Shown here in pieces: positions 25,210 through 37,592 of a stretch of DNA of 64,000 nucleotides. Origin of the DNA: Boswellia sacra (Eukaryota; Streptophyta; Magnoliopsida; Sapindales; Burseraceae). Numbering within the stretch: position 1 is the first letter of the stretch; every line of letters starts with the position of its first letter. The DNA is taken from the NCBI GenBank assembly GCA_013180625.2, contig SNVD02000468.1:248001-312000 (forward strand). The letters run 5' to 3'. Below the pieces are notes generated by a model. That model was given only the letters and a program-made list of their open reading frames with translations. It was not told the DNA's origin and searched no databases. Made by a program: the position numbers and the translations under genes.

Positions 25210-25548
25210 ATTTAATTCATTGATATTTTGTGTTAATCCTAAAATTGCATTCTAACAATCAAAATTGATTCTATGAATAGAACTCCTAATTTGATCTCAT
25301 GGGATTGGGAGTAACAAGCTCTATCGAATATTGATCCAATCTTGGTAAGAATAAGATGAATGAAGGGTGATCAAAAGCTTTGATAAAAATTATGGTCCAT
25401 GGATTGGATTAGATTGGGCATGAGCCAGAGCTTGTCAAGGTCCCCCAAATCCAGGGATCTGATCTAGAACTTGATCTAGCCTCAACTCAAATGGTTCTTC
25501 AAGTTATGAATCATATTCCATTCAATTTAACACAGTTCTTCAAGTTAT
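25210..25548. other. Unassigned sequence between TIR element and CACTA
   Basis: Nothing recognisable: no open frame of interest and no repeat partner elsewhere in the window. Confidence 0.4.
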
Positions 25549-25779
25549 CACTACAACAAAACTGACTATTAGTGACAAAAAAGAATTTTATTGCAAGATT
25601 AATTTTTTACCCACATATTTTAAAATTTGTTGCTATACCTTATGAAAATTTTGTCTAGCCGCCATCCGAGATTAGCAACAAAGATATAATTTATTGGGAC
25701 AAACATTTTTGTCACAAAATAGATATTATAGCAACAAATTTCATTTTGTCGTGAAAGGAAGTATTTTGTGAGAAAATAA

Positions 25780-26430
25780 TCTTGTCGCCAAATGGTTTAC
25801 AATAATAAAAATTGTTGAATTGTAAATGTTAAACTTATTATTTATTGCCACAATAATTTTTTTCGTAAAATGGTTTTCATTGCTACGAAATTTAATTTTG
25901 TCGCTATATATAGTATTTTATGAGGAAATATTTTTATTGCCATATAAAATTGAATAATAACATTTTGTCCAATCATTATCTAAGATTGGCAACAAACATG
26001 TAACTTTTTGCGACAAGCCTTTTTGCTGCAAAATGGATATTATAGCGACAAAATTATTGTTGTTACCAAATATAGTATTTTGTGAGAAAATCTTCTTGTC
26101 GCCAAATGATTTACAATAATAAAATAAATAATTTAGACCAAAATTTGTTTTAGTTTATTACACAAAACGTTTTGTAGCAAAAGGGAGCATTTTACGACAA
26201 AATAGTTTTTGTCACCATAGAAGGGATTTTGCGACGAAATTTACTTGTCGCAAAATGGTTTACAGTAACAAAATAAAATATCCCAACATGAATTTTTTTT
26301 AAATTTATTGTGACAAAACTTTTTGTAGCAAAAGGAAGTATTTACGACAAAATTGTTTTGTCGCCATATAATGTATTTTGCAAAAAAGTTCTTTTGTTGC
26401 CAAATGATTTACAATAAAGAAATTGCATAT
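25780..26430. repeat. Subterminal tandem repeat of the CACTA-like element
   Basis: CTTGTCGCCAAATGGTTTAC AATAATAAAA and variants recur near 25785, 26097, 26247 and 26393, about 150 bp apart, between blocks of GCGACAAAA-type motifs. Confidence 0.7.
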
Positions 26431-26769
26431 CTCTCGTTGACAAATTTAAATTTAGTTTTATAATATTGATATATATTATTATCAATTAACAACTTATTAT
26501 AAAAATATTATATTATGAATAAAAAACTATTAAAATGTAGTTTCACATATTACAGATCATAAAAATTTAATAATTCATTAAAATTTATTAACTTTCTATA
26601 GTATTAATAAACTAATTAAATACTCTTTTGATTCTTCAAATTATAAATTGATAATTACATAGTTAAATTATTAATTTGAATGAAGATACAAAGATTATAT
26701 ATTTTTCAAAATGTAGAAACATAGAATTTATGAAATATAGCTTTCTGTATGATATTTAATGTTTAATTT

Positions 26770-28150
26770 AACTTAATTCAGTGGGAAGAGTGAAAACAAT
26801 ACATATGCTTGATTAAAAAGTATATTATTCACATCATATAATATTTGATTTGTTAAATTGCCAATTTGTTAAATTTTTTTTCATAAATAAATAGATGTGC
26901 TAGGATAAAATCGATATTAATTGATTAATTAATTTAACCACAACCTCATTATTTACTTACTGAAATGAAATAATTGTAAGTAACAATAATTAAATATATA
27001 AAATAACTGGATTACACAATTAAATTAGATTAAAAATTTAATATCAAAACATATTATTCATATCTTCTAACATTTGATTTCTTAAGCTGTCATTTTGTTA
27101 AGTTTTTGTTCTTAATAACTAAAGCATAATTAAATACGAGATGTGTTATGATAAAATTAATAATAATTAATTAATTTAACAACAAACCTATTAATTAGTT
27201 ATTGAAATGAAATAATTGTAAATATCATTCGTAATTAAATAAGTAAACTTGAATATGCAATTAGATTAGATTAACAATTTCTTTACATTAAATAAATTAA
27301 TAATTGTTATCTAATTAACAATATTACAATAATTAATATTAGATTATAAGTGGTTTGTCTGGTTATCTACAATATGACTTACATTAATATCGTTGTCAAA
27401 TTAAATTTGTTTATTTGATAATTAAATAATTAATTTGGATGCAAATAAGAACACATTTGTAGTTTTGAAACTAAGTAAACGTAAAATTTTGTGAAACATA
27501 ATTTAATGTATAATATTTAATGCTTTTAAAATTAATTTAGTGGGAAGAAGGAATACAATATATGTAATTAGTTTGAAGTTATATTATCCATGTCCTCTAA
27601 AATTTGATTTGTTAATTTGCTAAATGTTTGTTTTTCAATAATTAAAGCATAATTAAAGAAATGTGCTACGTTAAAATTAATAATAATAATTAATTATTCA
27701 TTTAAGAAAAAACCTATTAATTAATTCTTGAAATGAAATAATTGTAAATAAGATTAATAAGCAAGGTAAAGTTGAATACACAATTACATTCGATTAACAA
27801 TTTATTTACACTAAATAAATTAATAGTCATTATTTAATTAACAAAATTACATTAATTAAAATGGGTTTATGAGTGCTTGCATGCATGATTATCTACAATA
27901 TGACTTAAATTGATATCAATGCCAAATTAAATACACTTATTTGGCATATTAATTTGAATAGAAAACTATGTAAACATAAATTTTGAATAGAAAACTATGT
28001 AAACATAAAATTTTGTGAAGTATAATTTTATGTGTGATATTTAATATTTTTATAAATTAATTTAGTGGGAAGAAGGAATCCAATATATGTATTTAATTAC
28101 AAAGTATATTATTCATGTCTTCTAATATTTGATTCATTGAATATTTGCTT
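26770..28150. repeat. Internal AT-rich long tandem repeats
   Basis: Phrases such as TTAATTTAGTGGGAAGAAGG and TATTATTCATGTCTTCTAAT ATTTGATT recur near 26775-26850, 27050-27090, 27535-27610 and 28060-28140. This indicates 3-4 diverged units of several hundred bp. No open frames. Confidence 0.6.
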
Positions 28151-28622
28151 TAATAATTAAATAGATGTGCTAATTTAAAATTAACATTATGTAATTAATT
28201 TATTTAACACAAACATTTTAATTAATAATTATTTCATCAATGTTAGTATTGGACTTTTGGCGACAAAAATGAATTGTCATTAAAAATGGCTTTTTGTTGC
28301 TAAAGCCTTTTTCTATTTGCATACACTTTCGGCAAAATTGTTGAAATTTTTTAGGCGGGAACTTTTCCCCTAAAAATTTTAAATAATTTTTGATAAATTC
28401 TTAACGAAAAATTGTAATATCTTTAGCGAGGAAAAATTTTGTCACTAAATATGAAAATTCTTGAGCGGCAACTTTTCCACATTATTGAATTTTGAATTTA
28501 TGTTTAGTGACAAAATGATGATTTGTCGCTAAAAATTTTGTCATATATATAAATATATTAAGACTTCACACATTTTTCATAACTTTTTTTCTTCTTATCA
28601 AAACATTTAATCACTCTCTCTT

Positions 28623-29471
28623 TGTTGGTATGCATGTGCTATGCACATGATAATTTTGATCAACTTGTGATAAAACAATAATATTATATAGTTTCTTATT
28701 TTACTGTTACTAGAAGTATATTTTAAGAAGCATTTGATTCATAATATAAATCCTCTTATATTAGGATATTATTTAATCTATCCTAGTGAAAATAGGAGAA
28801 TGTTTATTTGTGTCCTAATTCTTTTAGGAGTTATTTATATCACTTTCTATTATATTTTTCTTTATCCTAATAAGAGGTTGATTAGAATTTTTACAGGATT
28901 TTAAGGAGATATCAATAAGACATCCCAATATATATAACGTTATGTTTTCTTAATAGATATATGTTGATTGTGTGAGTTTAGGTCACGACATTCCAAGGAT
29001 TAAGAGGAGAGCTTCGATGCAAATTGGAATGCTTCATTGATTTGATTTTACGAGTGTTTTATTCATTTATGAGAGATTGTAATCGTACATGAATTGTTGA
29101 TTAGGTCTGTTTGAGTTAGTATACACTTGAGAGAACTTACGAGTTAAGTGTTTATGTAATTCAGTGTTAGACGTTGTGGTTAAGATTTACTTAACAGTGT
29201 GTTGTTAAGTTATCTGTGACAGAGAGTTAACAGTGTCACTAGAGTTTAAGATCTTGGCGAGATTTTGTTTTACAAAGATTAGGTCAGTGTGTGAGAGTGA
29301 GCCAATACTGTAAACGATCCTAAAGATTGTATAAACAAGAACTTAGTAAATTACAGCTCTAAAGCTATTCGTGGATGTAGTTTTTATAACTAAACGACGT
29401 AAAATCCTCCTGTGTCGATTTACATTACAGTTTACTGTTATATTAATTATAATTGCATACTTCCAGAACTT
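28623..29471 (+). repeat. 5' LTR of the SIRE-type element
   Basis: Begins TGTTGGTATGCATGTGCTAT and ends near CTTCCAGAACTTA. The direct copy is at 37593-38446. The exact 3' border is blurred because the junction with the primer-binding site has lost a few bases. Confidence 0.9.
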
Positions 29472-29482
29472 ATCAGAGCACG
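29470..29482 (+). other. Primer-binding-site remnant
   Basis: TTATCAGAGCACG just after the 5' LTR matches the TATCAGAGC core of the initiator-Met tRNA primer-binding site (TGGTATCAGAGC) used by many copia elements. The leading TGG is missing. Confidence 0.6.
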
Positions 29483-29545
29483 TTTACTAATGGATAAGTG
29501 AAGAAAAGATCACGTTGATCTGGAAGGTATTAGAGTTTATTCACA

Positions 29546-30554
29546 ATGGAGGATCTAGAACACAACCGCTTATTCTTAATGATGGTAATTATCCATATTA
29601 GAAGGTAAGAATGATGATGTATATCAAATCTCTTGATGACAGGACATAGACTAGTGTGCTTAGAGGATGGACACCGCCAACAAAGTTGAATGCTTTTGGA
29701 GATGCTGAACCCAAACCTGAGGAGGAATGGACTGATGAAGAATACTAACATTCAAGCTAGAACTCAAAGGCTCTCAATACAATTTTTGCTGCAGTGGACT
29801 TAAATAATTTTAAACAAATTTCTAGGTGAAAAGTGGCCAAAGAAGCTTGGGACATACTTGAGGTAAAATATGAAGGTACAGCATCTGTTAAAAGATCTAA
29901 ATTGATGAGACAGAATTCTCAATTTGAAAATTTGATGATGCATGAAGATGAGTCAATTTCTTAGTTTTGCTCTAAGTTATGTTATATCATAAATTCTGCA
30001 TACATGCTTGACAAAACTTTCACTGATGCAGAAATTGTTAGCAAAATAATCAGATCTGCTCCAGATAATTTCAACCTAAAATTTCAGCCATTGAGGAAGT
30101 TAAAAACACTGATAAGATGAGGGTTGATGAACTAATTGGCATTTTCCAAAACTTTGAAATTAATCAGAGTACTAGGAAGCAAAAAGGAAAAAGAATTGCA
30201 TTCAATGTTAAAACTGAAAAATTTGACGATGAAAGTAATGATGAACTTGATGAAACTGATTCTAAACAGATTGCTTTTCTAACAAATAATTATGTCAAGT
30301 TCATGAAAAAGAATTTCAGGAAAAAGAATCAAGGAAAGCCATCAAACTCAAATGAAGACAAGTTCAGGAAATTCAACAAGGAGAATGACAAGAAGAAATT
30401 GAAGCAACCTGATAAGAAAGGACAGATTCAGTGTTATGAATGTTCTGGTTATGGGCATATTGAGTCTGAATGTGCTAATCTCAAGAAGAAGAACAAAGGC
30501 TTGACAGTTACCTGGGGTGATGAATCAGAATCTGATTCGGATGATCAAGAATGA
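29546..30554 (+). pseudogene. gag of the SIRE-type element, broken
   Basis: The N-terminal part reads in one frame from 29551 (GSRTQPLILNDGNYPY, then a TAG where the family has Trp). It continues through a GWTPPT segment and the conserved EAWDILEVKYEGT-type segment at about 29840. The last 145 codons (30117-30554) are open and include LIGIFQNFEIN, a Lys-rich stretch, and a CCHC zinc knuckle with C432/C435/H440/C445-type spacing at 30432-30473. At least three Trp codons have become stops, and there is at least one frameshift. It would form the virus-like particle shell. It cannot be translated as it stands. Confidence 0.85.
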
Positions 30555-30828
30555 GTTAGTAATTTTGTTGCATTCACAGCATCAGCAGCTGATAAAAGGA
30601 AAGCTGTTATGATTGAAATAACAGAACACTGCAATAGAAATCAAAACCTTGAAGAAAGAGATTGAAGTACTGACATGTGAAAAATCATATGCTGAAAACC
30701 GTATCACAAAACTGGAGATTGTTTTGACAGACAAGAAACCACATATTGAGAAAATCACAACAGAATTGATTGAGAGTAAAAGATGTGTTGATTAACTCAG
30801 AATTGGGTCAGCTGAACTTGATCAGGTC

Positions 30829-31164
30829 TTGAGTCTTGGAAGAGACAACTCCAACAAACATGGATTAAGATACATGGAAGGTAATATTGCATCCTCATCA
30901 ACAACAGTGTTTGTAAAAGCTACAACATCAGGCAAAAATTCTGAACCTAACTCACTAAGGTCAAGTCCTAGTTCAAAAAGCAATGAAACATTTGTTTCTC
31001 CTCTGAGTTCTTTCAAATCTAGTCCTAAAAAGGTAAGAAAATTCATTCCAATTTGTTATTTTTGTGGTAAAAAGGGACATATTAGGCCTAGATGCTTTGA
31101 GTTGTTGAATCGTTTGCATAAAAGATCAAAACAGTTCAAACTATTACCAAAGTCACAACTGTAG
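30829..31164 (+). pseudogene. gag-pol linker with second zinc knuckle
   Basis: An open stretch with Ser-rich sequence followed by a second CCHC motif (CYFCGKKGHIRPRC, about 31057-31098). A second knuckle between gag and protease is typical of SIRE elements. It ends at a TAG before the protease. Confidence 0.75.
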
Positions 31165-31179
31165 TGGGTTAAGAAAGAG

Positions 31180-32419
31180 AAGAAAGTATGCAATGTTGCT
31201 CTTATTGCTCTTAAACATTCTTCTAACGATTTGTGGTATTTTGATAGTGGCTGTTCCAGGCAAATGACTGGAAATAAACAGTTTTTAAAAAATTTAAAGC
31301 ATGTTGGGAAGGAAATGTCACTTATAGAGATCGAGCAAAGAGTAAAATCATTGGCAAAGGCACCTTGAATGTCAAAGGCCTAGCTACCCAAATTCCAAAA
31401 TGTTTTGCTGGTTAAAGGTTTGAAAGCTAATCTAATTAGTATTAGTCAGATATGTGATGACAAATATATTGTTAATTTCACACAAAACAAATGTATGGTC
31501 TTAGATAACTTTGGTAAATGCATTTTAGAAGGAAATAGATTTTCAAATAATTGCTATTTGATAAAAATTGCATTTCAAGCTAAGATTTTGGATTTCGAAT
31601 TGTGGCATCAAAAATTAGGATACTTAAATTACAAAGACTTGGTTAAATTAACTAAGTTAGGTGTTGTAAAAAGAGTTCATAAACATGATGACAAAGCTTA
31701 TGAAATTTATGGACCATGTCAAATGGGAAAACAAATTAGAAGTTCTCACAAATCCATTCCACATCTTAGCACATCCAAAATACTTTATTTGTTTCAAATG
31801 GATCTTATGGGTCTTATGCAAATTAAAAGCATTATAGGTAAGAGATACATATTTGTTTGTGTGGATGACTTTTCTCGATATACTTGGGTTGATTTTATCA
31901 AAGAAAAATCTGACACTTTTGAACATTTTAGAAATCTTTGTGTTAAGCTTGAAAATGAGCAAAACATGAACATTGGTAGGATAGTGAGAATAAGAAGTGA
32001 TCATGGTTGAAAATGTTAGCTATGCTGACTTTTGCAAATATCATGGAATCGAGCATGAATTCTCAACTCCCAAAACTCTTGAATAAAATGGCATTGTGGA
32101 AAGGAAGAATAGAACTCTTCAAGAAATAGCTAGAGTGTTGCTCAATAGCAAGAAGTTGACCAAAAGGTTATGGACTGAAGCAATAAGCATTGCTTGTTAC
32201 ATTTCAAATAGAGTTTTTCTAAGACCTAGCACTAACCAGATACCTTATGAAACTTTGAAAGGTAGAAAACCTAATTTGAAATATTTTCATGTTTTTGGAT
32301 ACAGGTGCCACATCTTAAACAATAGAGAGCTATTAGGAAAATTAGATCCAAAAAGTGATGAAGGAGTTTTTGTGGGATATGCACAAAACAGCAAAGCATT
32401 TCGAGTTTACAATCTTTGA
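31180..32419 (+). pseudogene. Protease and integrase region of pol, broken
   Basis: Protease: LWYFDSGCSRQMTG with the catalytic DSG at 31242-31250. After a frameshift, 31405-32010 holds the GAG-pre-integrase segment (LWHQKLGYLNYKDL, CQMGKQ) and the integrase core start (DLMGLMQIKS .. FVCVDDFSRYTWV). A stop near 32008 precedes the rest of the core. 32096-32419 holds the later core and C-terminal part (ERKNRTLQEIARVLL, YETLKGRKPNLKYFHVFGY). The HHCC/DDE pattern is only partly intact. It would act on cDNA integration in the nucleus. The breaks make it inactive. Confidence 0.85.
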
Positions 32420-32431
32420 ACTGAGGTAATC

Positions 32432-33695
32432 ATGGAATCTACAAACGCAGTATTTGATGATCTGGATGATTATGCTGAATATTCACAAGAGAAAAGCATA
32501 ACCAGCTTTACAGAAGATACAAAAATATCAGATTTTGACAGTAACAGTAATAAAGATAATTCAGTTATGAAAGAGGAAACAACTGCTGTTATATCAGACA
32601 CAACAATGATAACTGACAACTCAGATCCAAACAAAAACTCGATTAGAAATGAAAAGGAAAGAAAAGATCTTGCCGCTTGGATAGAAAAGGCACATCCAAC
32701 CAGCTTTATCATTAGAACACCAGATGGCATGATGAAAACTAGAAGCAATGTAAGAAATCAGGTAAGGTTTGCATGTTATGTTTCATTAGTTGAACCAAAA
32801 TATGTGAAAGAAGCTTTAAAAGAAGACTTTTAGATTCAGGCAATGCAAGATGAACTTAATCAGTTTAAAAGAAATGAAGTATGGGAATTAGTTCCTAGGC
32901 TAAAAAATGCAGATGTCATTGGAACTAAATGGATATTCAAAAATAAAACTGATAAAAGTGGTCAAGTAGTAAGAAATAAGGCTAGGCTAGTAGCACAAGG
33001 TTACACTCAAGTAGAAGGTATAGACTTTGATGAAACCTTTGCACCAGTAGCTAGACTTGAATCAATCAGATTACTACTTGCAATTGCTTATTTGCTTGAT
33101 TTTAAATTGTACCAAATAGATGTAAAAACAACATTTTTAAATGGCTATCTAAATGAAGAACTTTTTGTTGAACAACCTAAGGGTTTTGAAGATCCTAAAC
33201 ATCCTGATTTTGTGTACAGATTGCATAAAGCTTTGTATGGATTGAAACAAGCTCCTAGAGCTTGGTATGAAAGGTTGACAAATTTTTTTATCAACAGAGG
33301 TTATAAAGAGGCGGAAATGATAAAACTTTGTTTATCAAACATGCATCTAACTATTTTATTGTTGCTCAAATATATGTTAATAACATTATTTTTGGATCAA
33401 CTAACAAAAGCAAAACTAATGAGTTGTTAAGTTGATGCAGGAAGAGTTTGAGATGAGCATGGTAGGAGAATTAAATTTCTTTCTTGGATTGCAGGTTAAG
33501 CAAATGAATGATGGGATATTTACATCTCAATCAAAATATGCTAAAAATCTTGTAAAGAAATTGGGGCTTGAGAATTCAAAACCAATGAAAACTCCTATCA
33601 GTACTAACCTGAAACTTTCAAAAGACAATGCGGAAAAGAGGTTGATGCAAGTTTGTATAGAAGAATCATTGGTAGTTTGTTATATCTCACAGTAA
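32432..33695 (+). pseudogene. Reverse transcriptase region of pol, catalytically dead
   Basis: 32432-32833 is the acidic linker before RT. 32843-33320 reads through [57 protein letters not shown] and [20 protein letters not shown] one-base frameshift near 33320 follows, after which the correct frame gives [13 protein letters not shown]. The active-site box normally reading YVDD is Tyr-Val-Asn-Asn at 33373-33384: both aspartates are lost by G-to-A changes. 33432-33695 continues with ELNFFLGLQVKQ. Confidence 0.9.
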
Positions 33696-33699
33696 GTAG

Positions 33700-34310
33700 A
33701 CCAGACTTATGCTTTAGTGTAGGACTTTGTGCAAGATTTCAAGCAAATCACAAAGAATCACATCTGATAGCTGCTAAGAGAATCATCAAGTATGTACATG
33801 GAACAGATGATTATGGTATCTGATTTTCTAAAGATAAAAATGTTATCTTGTAGGGTTTAGTGATGCTGATTGGGCAGGAAATGCAGATGACAGAAAAAGT
33901 ATATCAGGAGGATATTTTTATCTTGGTACTAACTTGGTTTCTTAGTGCAGCAAAAAGCAAAATTCTATTTCTTTGTCTACTGCTAAAGCTGAATACATAG
34001 CAGCAGGAAGTTGTTGCATACAACTACTATGGATGAAACAAATGTTGAGTGATTATGGTATTAAACAAAAACCTATAACTGTATTTTATGACAATACTAG
34101 TGCTATAAACATTTCTAAAAATCCTATTTAGCATTCTAGAATTTGACATAAGATACCATTTTATAAGGGAATTTGTAGAGTCTAAGGTAATACACATTGA
34201 ACACATCTCCACTGATAAATAATTGGCTGACTTGCTCACTAAGATATTGGATACAACAAGATTTGAGAATCTAATAAAGGTCTTAGGCATCTGTTAGTTA
34301 TCTGAATAAA
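33700..34310 (+). pseudogene. RNase H region of pol, broken
   Basis: Segments ISGGYFYLGTNLVS, SLSTAKAEYIAAGSC and LLWMKQMLSDYG match the copia RNase H signature (the AEY box), and VFYDNTSAINISKNPI follows. Stops interrupt it at the expected Trp/Gln positions (for example before CSKKQ). The end near 34300 fits the usual end of pol. Confidence 0.85.
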
Positions 34311-35105
34311 AACTTCTTGCTGTTATGTGAATTATATCTGCAATATCATAAGTTTTCTTCTAATTTAGTATGTGTAAGCCGTAATATAAAAAATGTGTGA
34401 ATGATAAGATACTTGTTTAAAATGAAAAATATAGAGAGGGCTACCAGTATATGATGTATGAAAGCCATCATTGAGAGTAACCTTAGGTATCTAAGAAATA
34501 TGTTAAGGTGACCCACTCAAATGAAAAAGGCTACCTCTATATTGTGTGAAAGCTATTGTATTCATAATCCAATGTGATTAATTCATAATATGTCAAAATA
34601 ATATTTTGACATCTCAATCAATTGAAAAGATAAACAAAAATAGCTTTCATGTGAAAATAATTAACAGTTGTAAAATATACTGTCTTAGAAAAATTCATGT
34701 GATGATCAGATATTGTTGTTATGTTAACTTTACCTGTTTTTTGTTATATTTTTTATATCATACAATGCTCTTTGTGCTATCTAAAATTTGATTTATCTTG
34801 TGTGTCTATGTGTCAAAATGCCATGTCAGCTTTGTTGAATTGAGGGGGAGAAAATTCAGTGGCGGGAATCCTAACTCTCTTAGAATTCCTTATTCTAATG
34901 GAAATCAAATTTTGAATTCTTATTCATTAATGATTTTATTAAGCAGTTTTGGAAAGGTTTTTAAAATTATTTTTTGTGTGAAACAAAAATATTTTAAAAC
35001 TTCATCCAAGTATATTACAAAAATAGTTAGGGCTTCTCATGTTCATACCATACCCAATCAACACTTTTACCACTCTCTCTCATCTTGCTTTTCTCTCTCT
35101 CTATT
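34311..35105. other. Non-coding spacer between pol and the envelope-position ORF
   Basis: No coherent frame. A purine-rich GAATTGAGGGGGAGAAAATT tract at about 34838-34857 looks like a second, internal polypurine tract. The CT-rich segment at 35070-35100 directly precedes the next ORF. Confidence 0.5.
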
Positions 35106-36839
35106 ATGAGAAATTTTTACAGACTTAAAACCCTAACAATGGTGACCACCTCAGATTCTTCAAAAACCCACATTTCTTCGTCTTCACAAAATAACTCTGG
35201 TTACAACAGTAGCAACAGTGAACAGTCGTCTCATTCACAACAATCTCATGTAGAGATCGCGATTGATCTTGCTATGAGTGAAGACGAATTGATTCCAGTC
35301 AAGAAGATGAAAGACAAGGTGAAACTAAAGTTCAACAAATTTCTCACAGCAGCCATCAAGCAGAAATTCTTGAAGTACACTTTACAAAGGAAATTGTAGA
35401 TGGAAAGGCCAGTGAAGCTGACCGACTTCAATAACTATGGCTTGAGTGAGCTTCTTGAATCTATATACTGGACTCGAACGGTCGGCAATTTCCTACCCCC
35501 TGTGAAGTCGTTAATTCAGGAATTCTATGCCAATATCTCTACTTCAATTGATGATCCAAAAAGTTATCATTATTTTAGAGTATATTGTAGAGGAAAGTTT
35601 GTGAAATTCTCACTGAATGTCATAAACACATTCTTTGACATACCAATAGGTAGTTTGCACTCTTTGGATGAGAATTTTGACATGGCAGTAGTGATTAAAG
35701 AGTTGACTGATCAAAAAGACATAGAATGGAAATCGAGGGATAGAATTGACCAACAATATCTCAAAAAGAAATATAGGGTGATGCATAAAATTGCACAACT
35801 TAACTGGCTTCCTTTATTACATCAAAACCAAGTTCAGAAAGATAGAGTGAAGTTTTTGTTCTGTTTGGGCACCAATAGACCTATTAATTTTGGCTTGTTG
35901 GCTTATAGAATGATTGTTCAGATTGCTCCATACAAGTCTGACTACCATTTGTTTGTATTTCCCTATTTAATTCAATAGATTTTAGCACAAAATGGCATCC
36001 CCATAAGTCCCAAAGAACACACTGAAATTCTGTCAAAGTCAATCACCAAAGGTTTTCTGCATCGTTTGCATGATAAAACTGATCTTCCTGCACCAGAACC
36101 AAAACCCAGGAGAGTCCGAAAACATCCCATGAGTAATATAGAAGAACAACTTGCTTTGATAAATTTTGTCTTGATTGATATTGTGCAGGATCTTAAAGAC
36201 ATCAAAGCAAAATAATCTATTTTGGAGGCTAAGCTTGCAGGACAATATGGGACTGCAGAAGAACCACAGCCCATGGAAATTGAAAATGTGGTTCTTGAGA
36301 AATTTGTAGAGCACATACCAAAAACTGATACACCACTGCCTAAAGCAACTGAGCCAATACTTGCAGAATATCCAACTGAACAAACTGCTGTTAAGACAAA
36401 TATAACAACAGAAAAGAATGAGAAGAAAAAGAAATTCAAGACAATAACAAAGGGAACTGAGTTGAAGGGAAAGAAGAAGGTTAAAATGGTAAAGAAAACA
36501 TCTGACAAGAGGAAGAAGAAAATTAAATTAGCAGCTCCAGAACTGAGGGATGAGTCCTTGTTTGATGAACCACCACAAGCAAAACTCGAGATGACATTGC
36601 CTTCACTAGCTGCTAAGGCAGAACCTCATGTTTCTTCAATTCTTGAAACAGAACATCATGACTTTCCACCATCAACACAGTCACCACCACATGAAGTCAC
36701 AACCACAGCACTTGTAGAACACATTCAAGAACCCCCTTCTGTAGCAGACATAAGTGCGCCAGCCACACCACTACCATTACCACTTGTAGAAGAGTCTATG
36801 GTACCTTTCAACAACCTGCTGTTGAGTTGCAAACAATAG
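35106..36839 (+). pseudogene. Envelope-position ORF with putative plant transposon domain, three in-frame stops
   Basis: A single frame runs from ATG 35106 (or 35139) to the TAG at 36837-36839, about 577 codons, interrupted only by stops at 35397, 35976 and about 36213. Parts: a Ser-rich N-terminus (1-65), a globular domain of about 220 residues (RPVKLTDFNNYGLSELLE .. FLPPVKSLIQEFYANI .. LHSLDENFD) like the 'putative plant transposon protein' domain seen in SIRE-type elements, then a Lys-rich (GKKKVKMVKKTSDKRKKKIK) and a Pro-rich tail. There is no clear signal peptide or membrane span, so a true envelope role is not supported. Function in the family is unknown. Confidence 0.75.
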
Positions 36840-37592
36840 AAACCAGTGCTGAACGCCTTGATAAGAAAATTCACAAGATTGTGGCCAAAGTTACTACCAG
36901 TTCCTCTGAGACAATTGAAGCACAGCCCGCTCCTGTGCCCACTGAGTAGCCTACACCAGCTATTACTGGCAAATAGTACAAAATGAAGGCTGGCAGGATT
37001 AAGAAGCGCTCTGGCAGTTCCTCTTCCCCATCTGTTTGCAAGTCTCTACGACTTCGATAGTCTTTGAAACTTGTTCTGAAATCAAAGGGGAGAAGGAGTT
37101 TCTGATATAATGTTTTTTGTATAGTTTTTGTTTCTGAACTATTCTTGTTTTTGCTAATTCTGTCTAATATTTTGTTGTTCTCCTCCAGGGCAATATATAA
37201 GGCATAAGAGGGAGTAAGGCATGTTTATGCTTTGTATGCATTTGAACTATTTTCTGCCTTGAGTTTTTAACTTGTTTCTTTATTGTGTTATGTGTTTTTA
37301 TCTATCTATTTCATTTGATGTAAGTTTTTTATTTGCTCTGATCATGATTTAGTTGAAGTGTTGTTTGACAAGTTTGTCACCTTCATTTTGTGATGTTTTG
37401 TAGGATAAACACATTCAGACCTTAATCTGTTATGTGATTTGTAACTGCATTCTGTTGTTAGTTTCTTAAGCATGATTTTAATGTTTGTTAGACCATGATT
37501 GCTTATAATTTTGTCTGACTTATCTCTGTGTATTTTTCTTTGATCAGAAACAGTGTAGCGCTTTCATAACAAGTTGCCAAAAAGGGGGAGAT
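36840..37592. other. 3' untranslated part of the SIRE-type element with polypurine tract
   Basis: No coding frame beyond a short Pro/Ser-rich continuation to about 37100. The polypurine tract AAAAAGGGGGAGAT (37579-37592) abuts the 3' LTR and primes plus-strand synthesis in this family. Confidence 0.8.

Noticed and set aside
30829..31046. Minus-strand ORF opposite the gag-pol linker
   Set aside because: Shadow of the plus-strand retrotransposon frame; no motif of its own.
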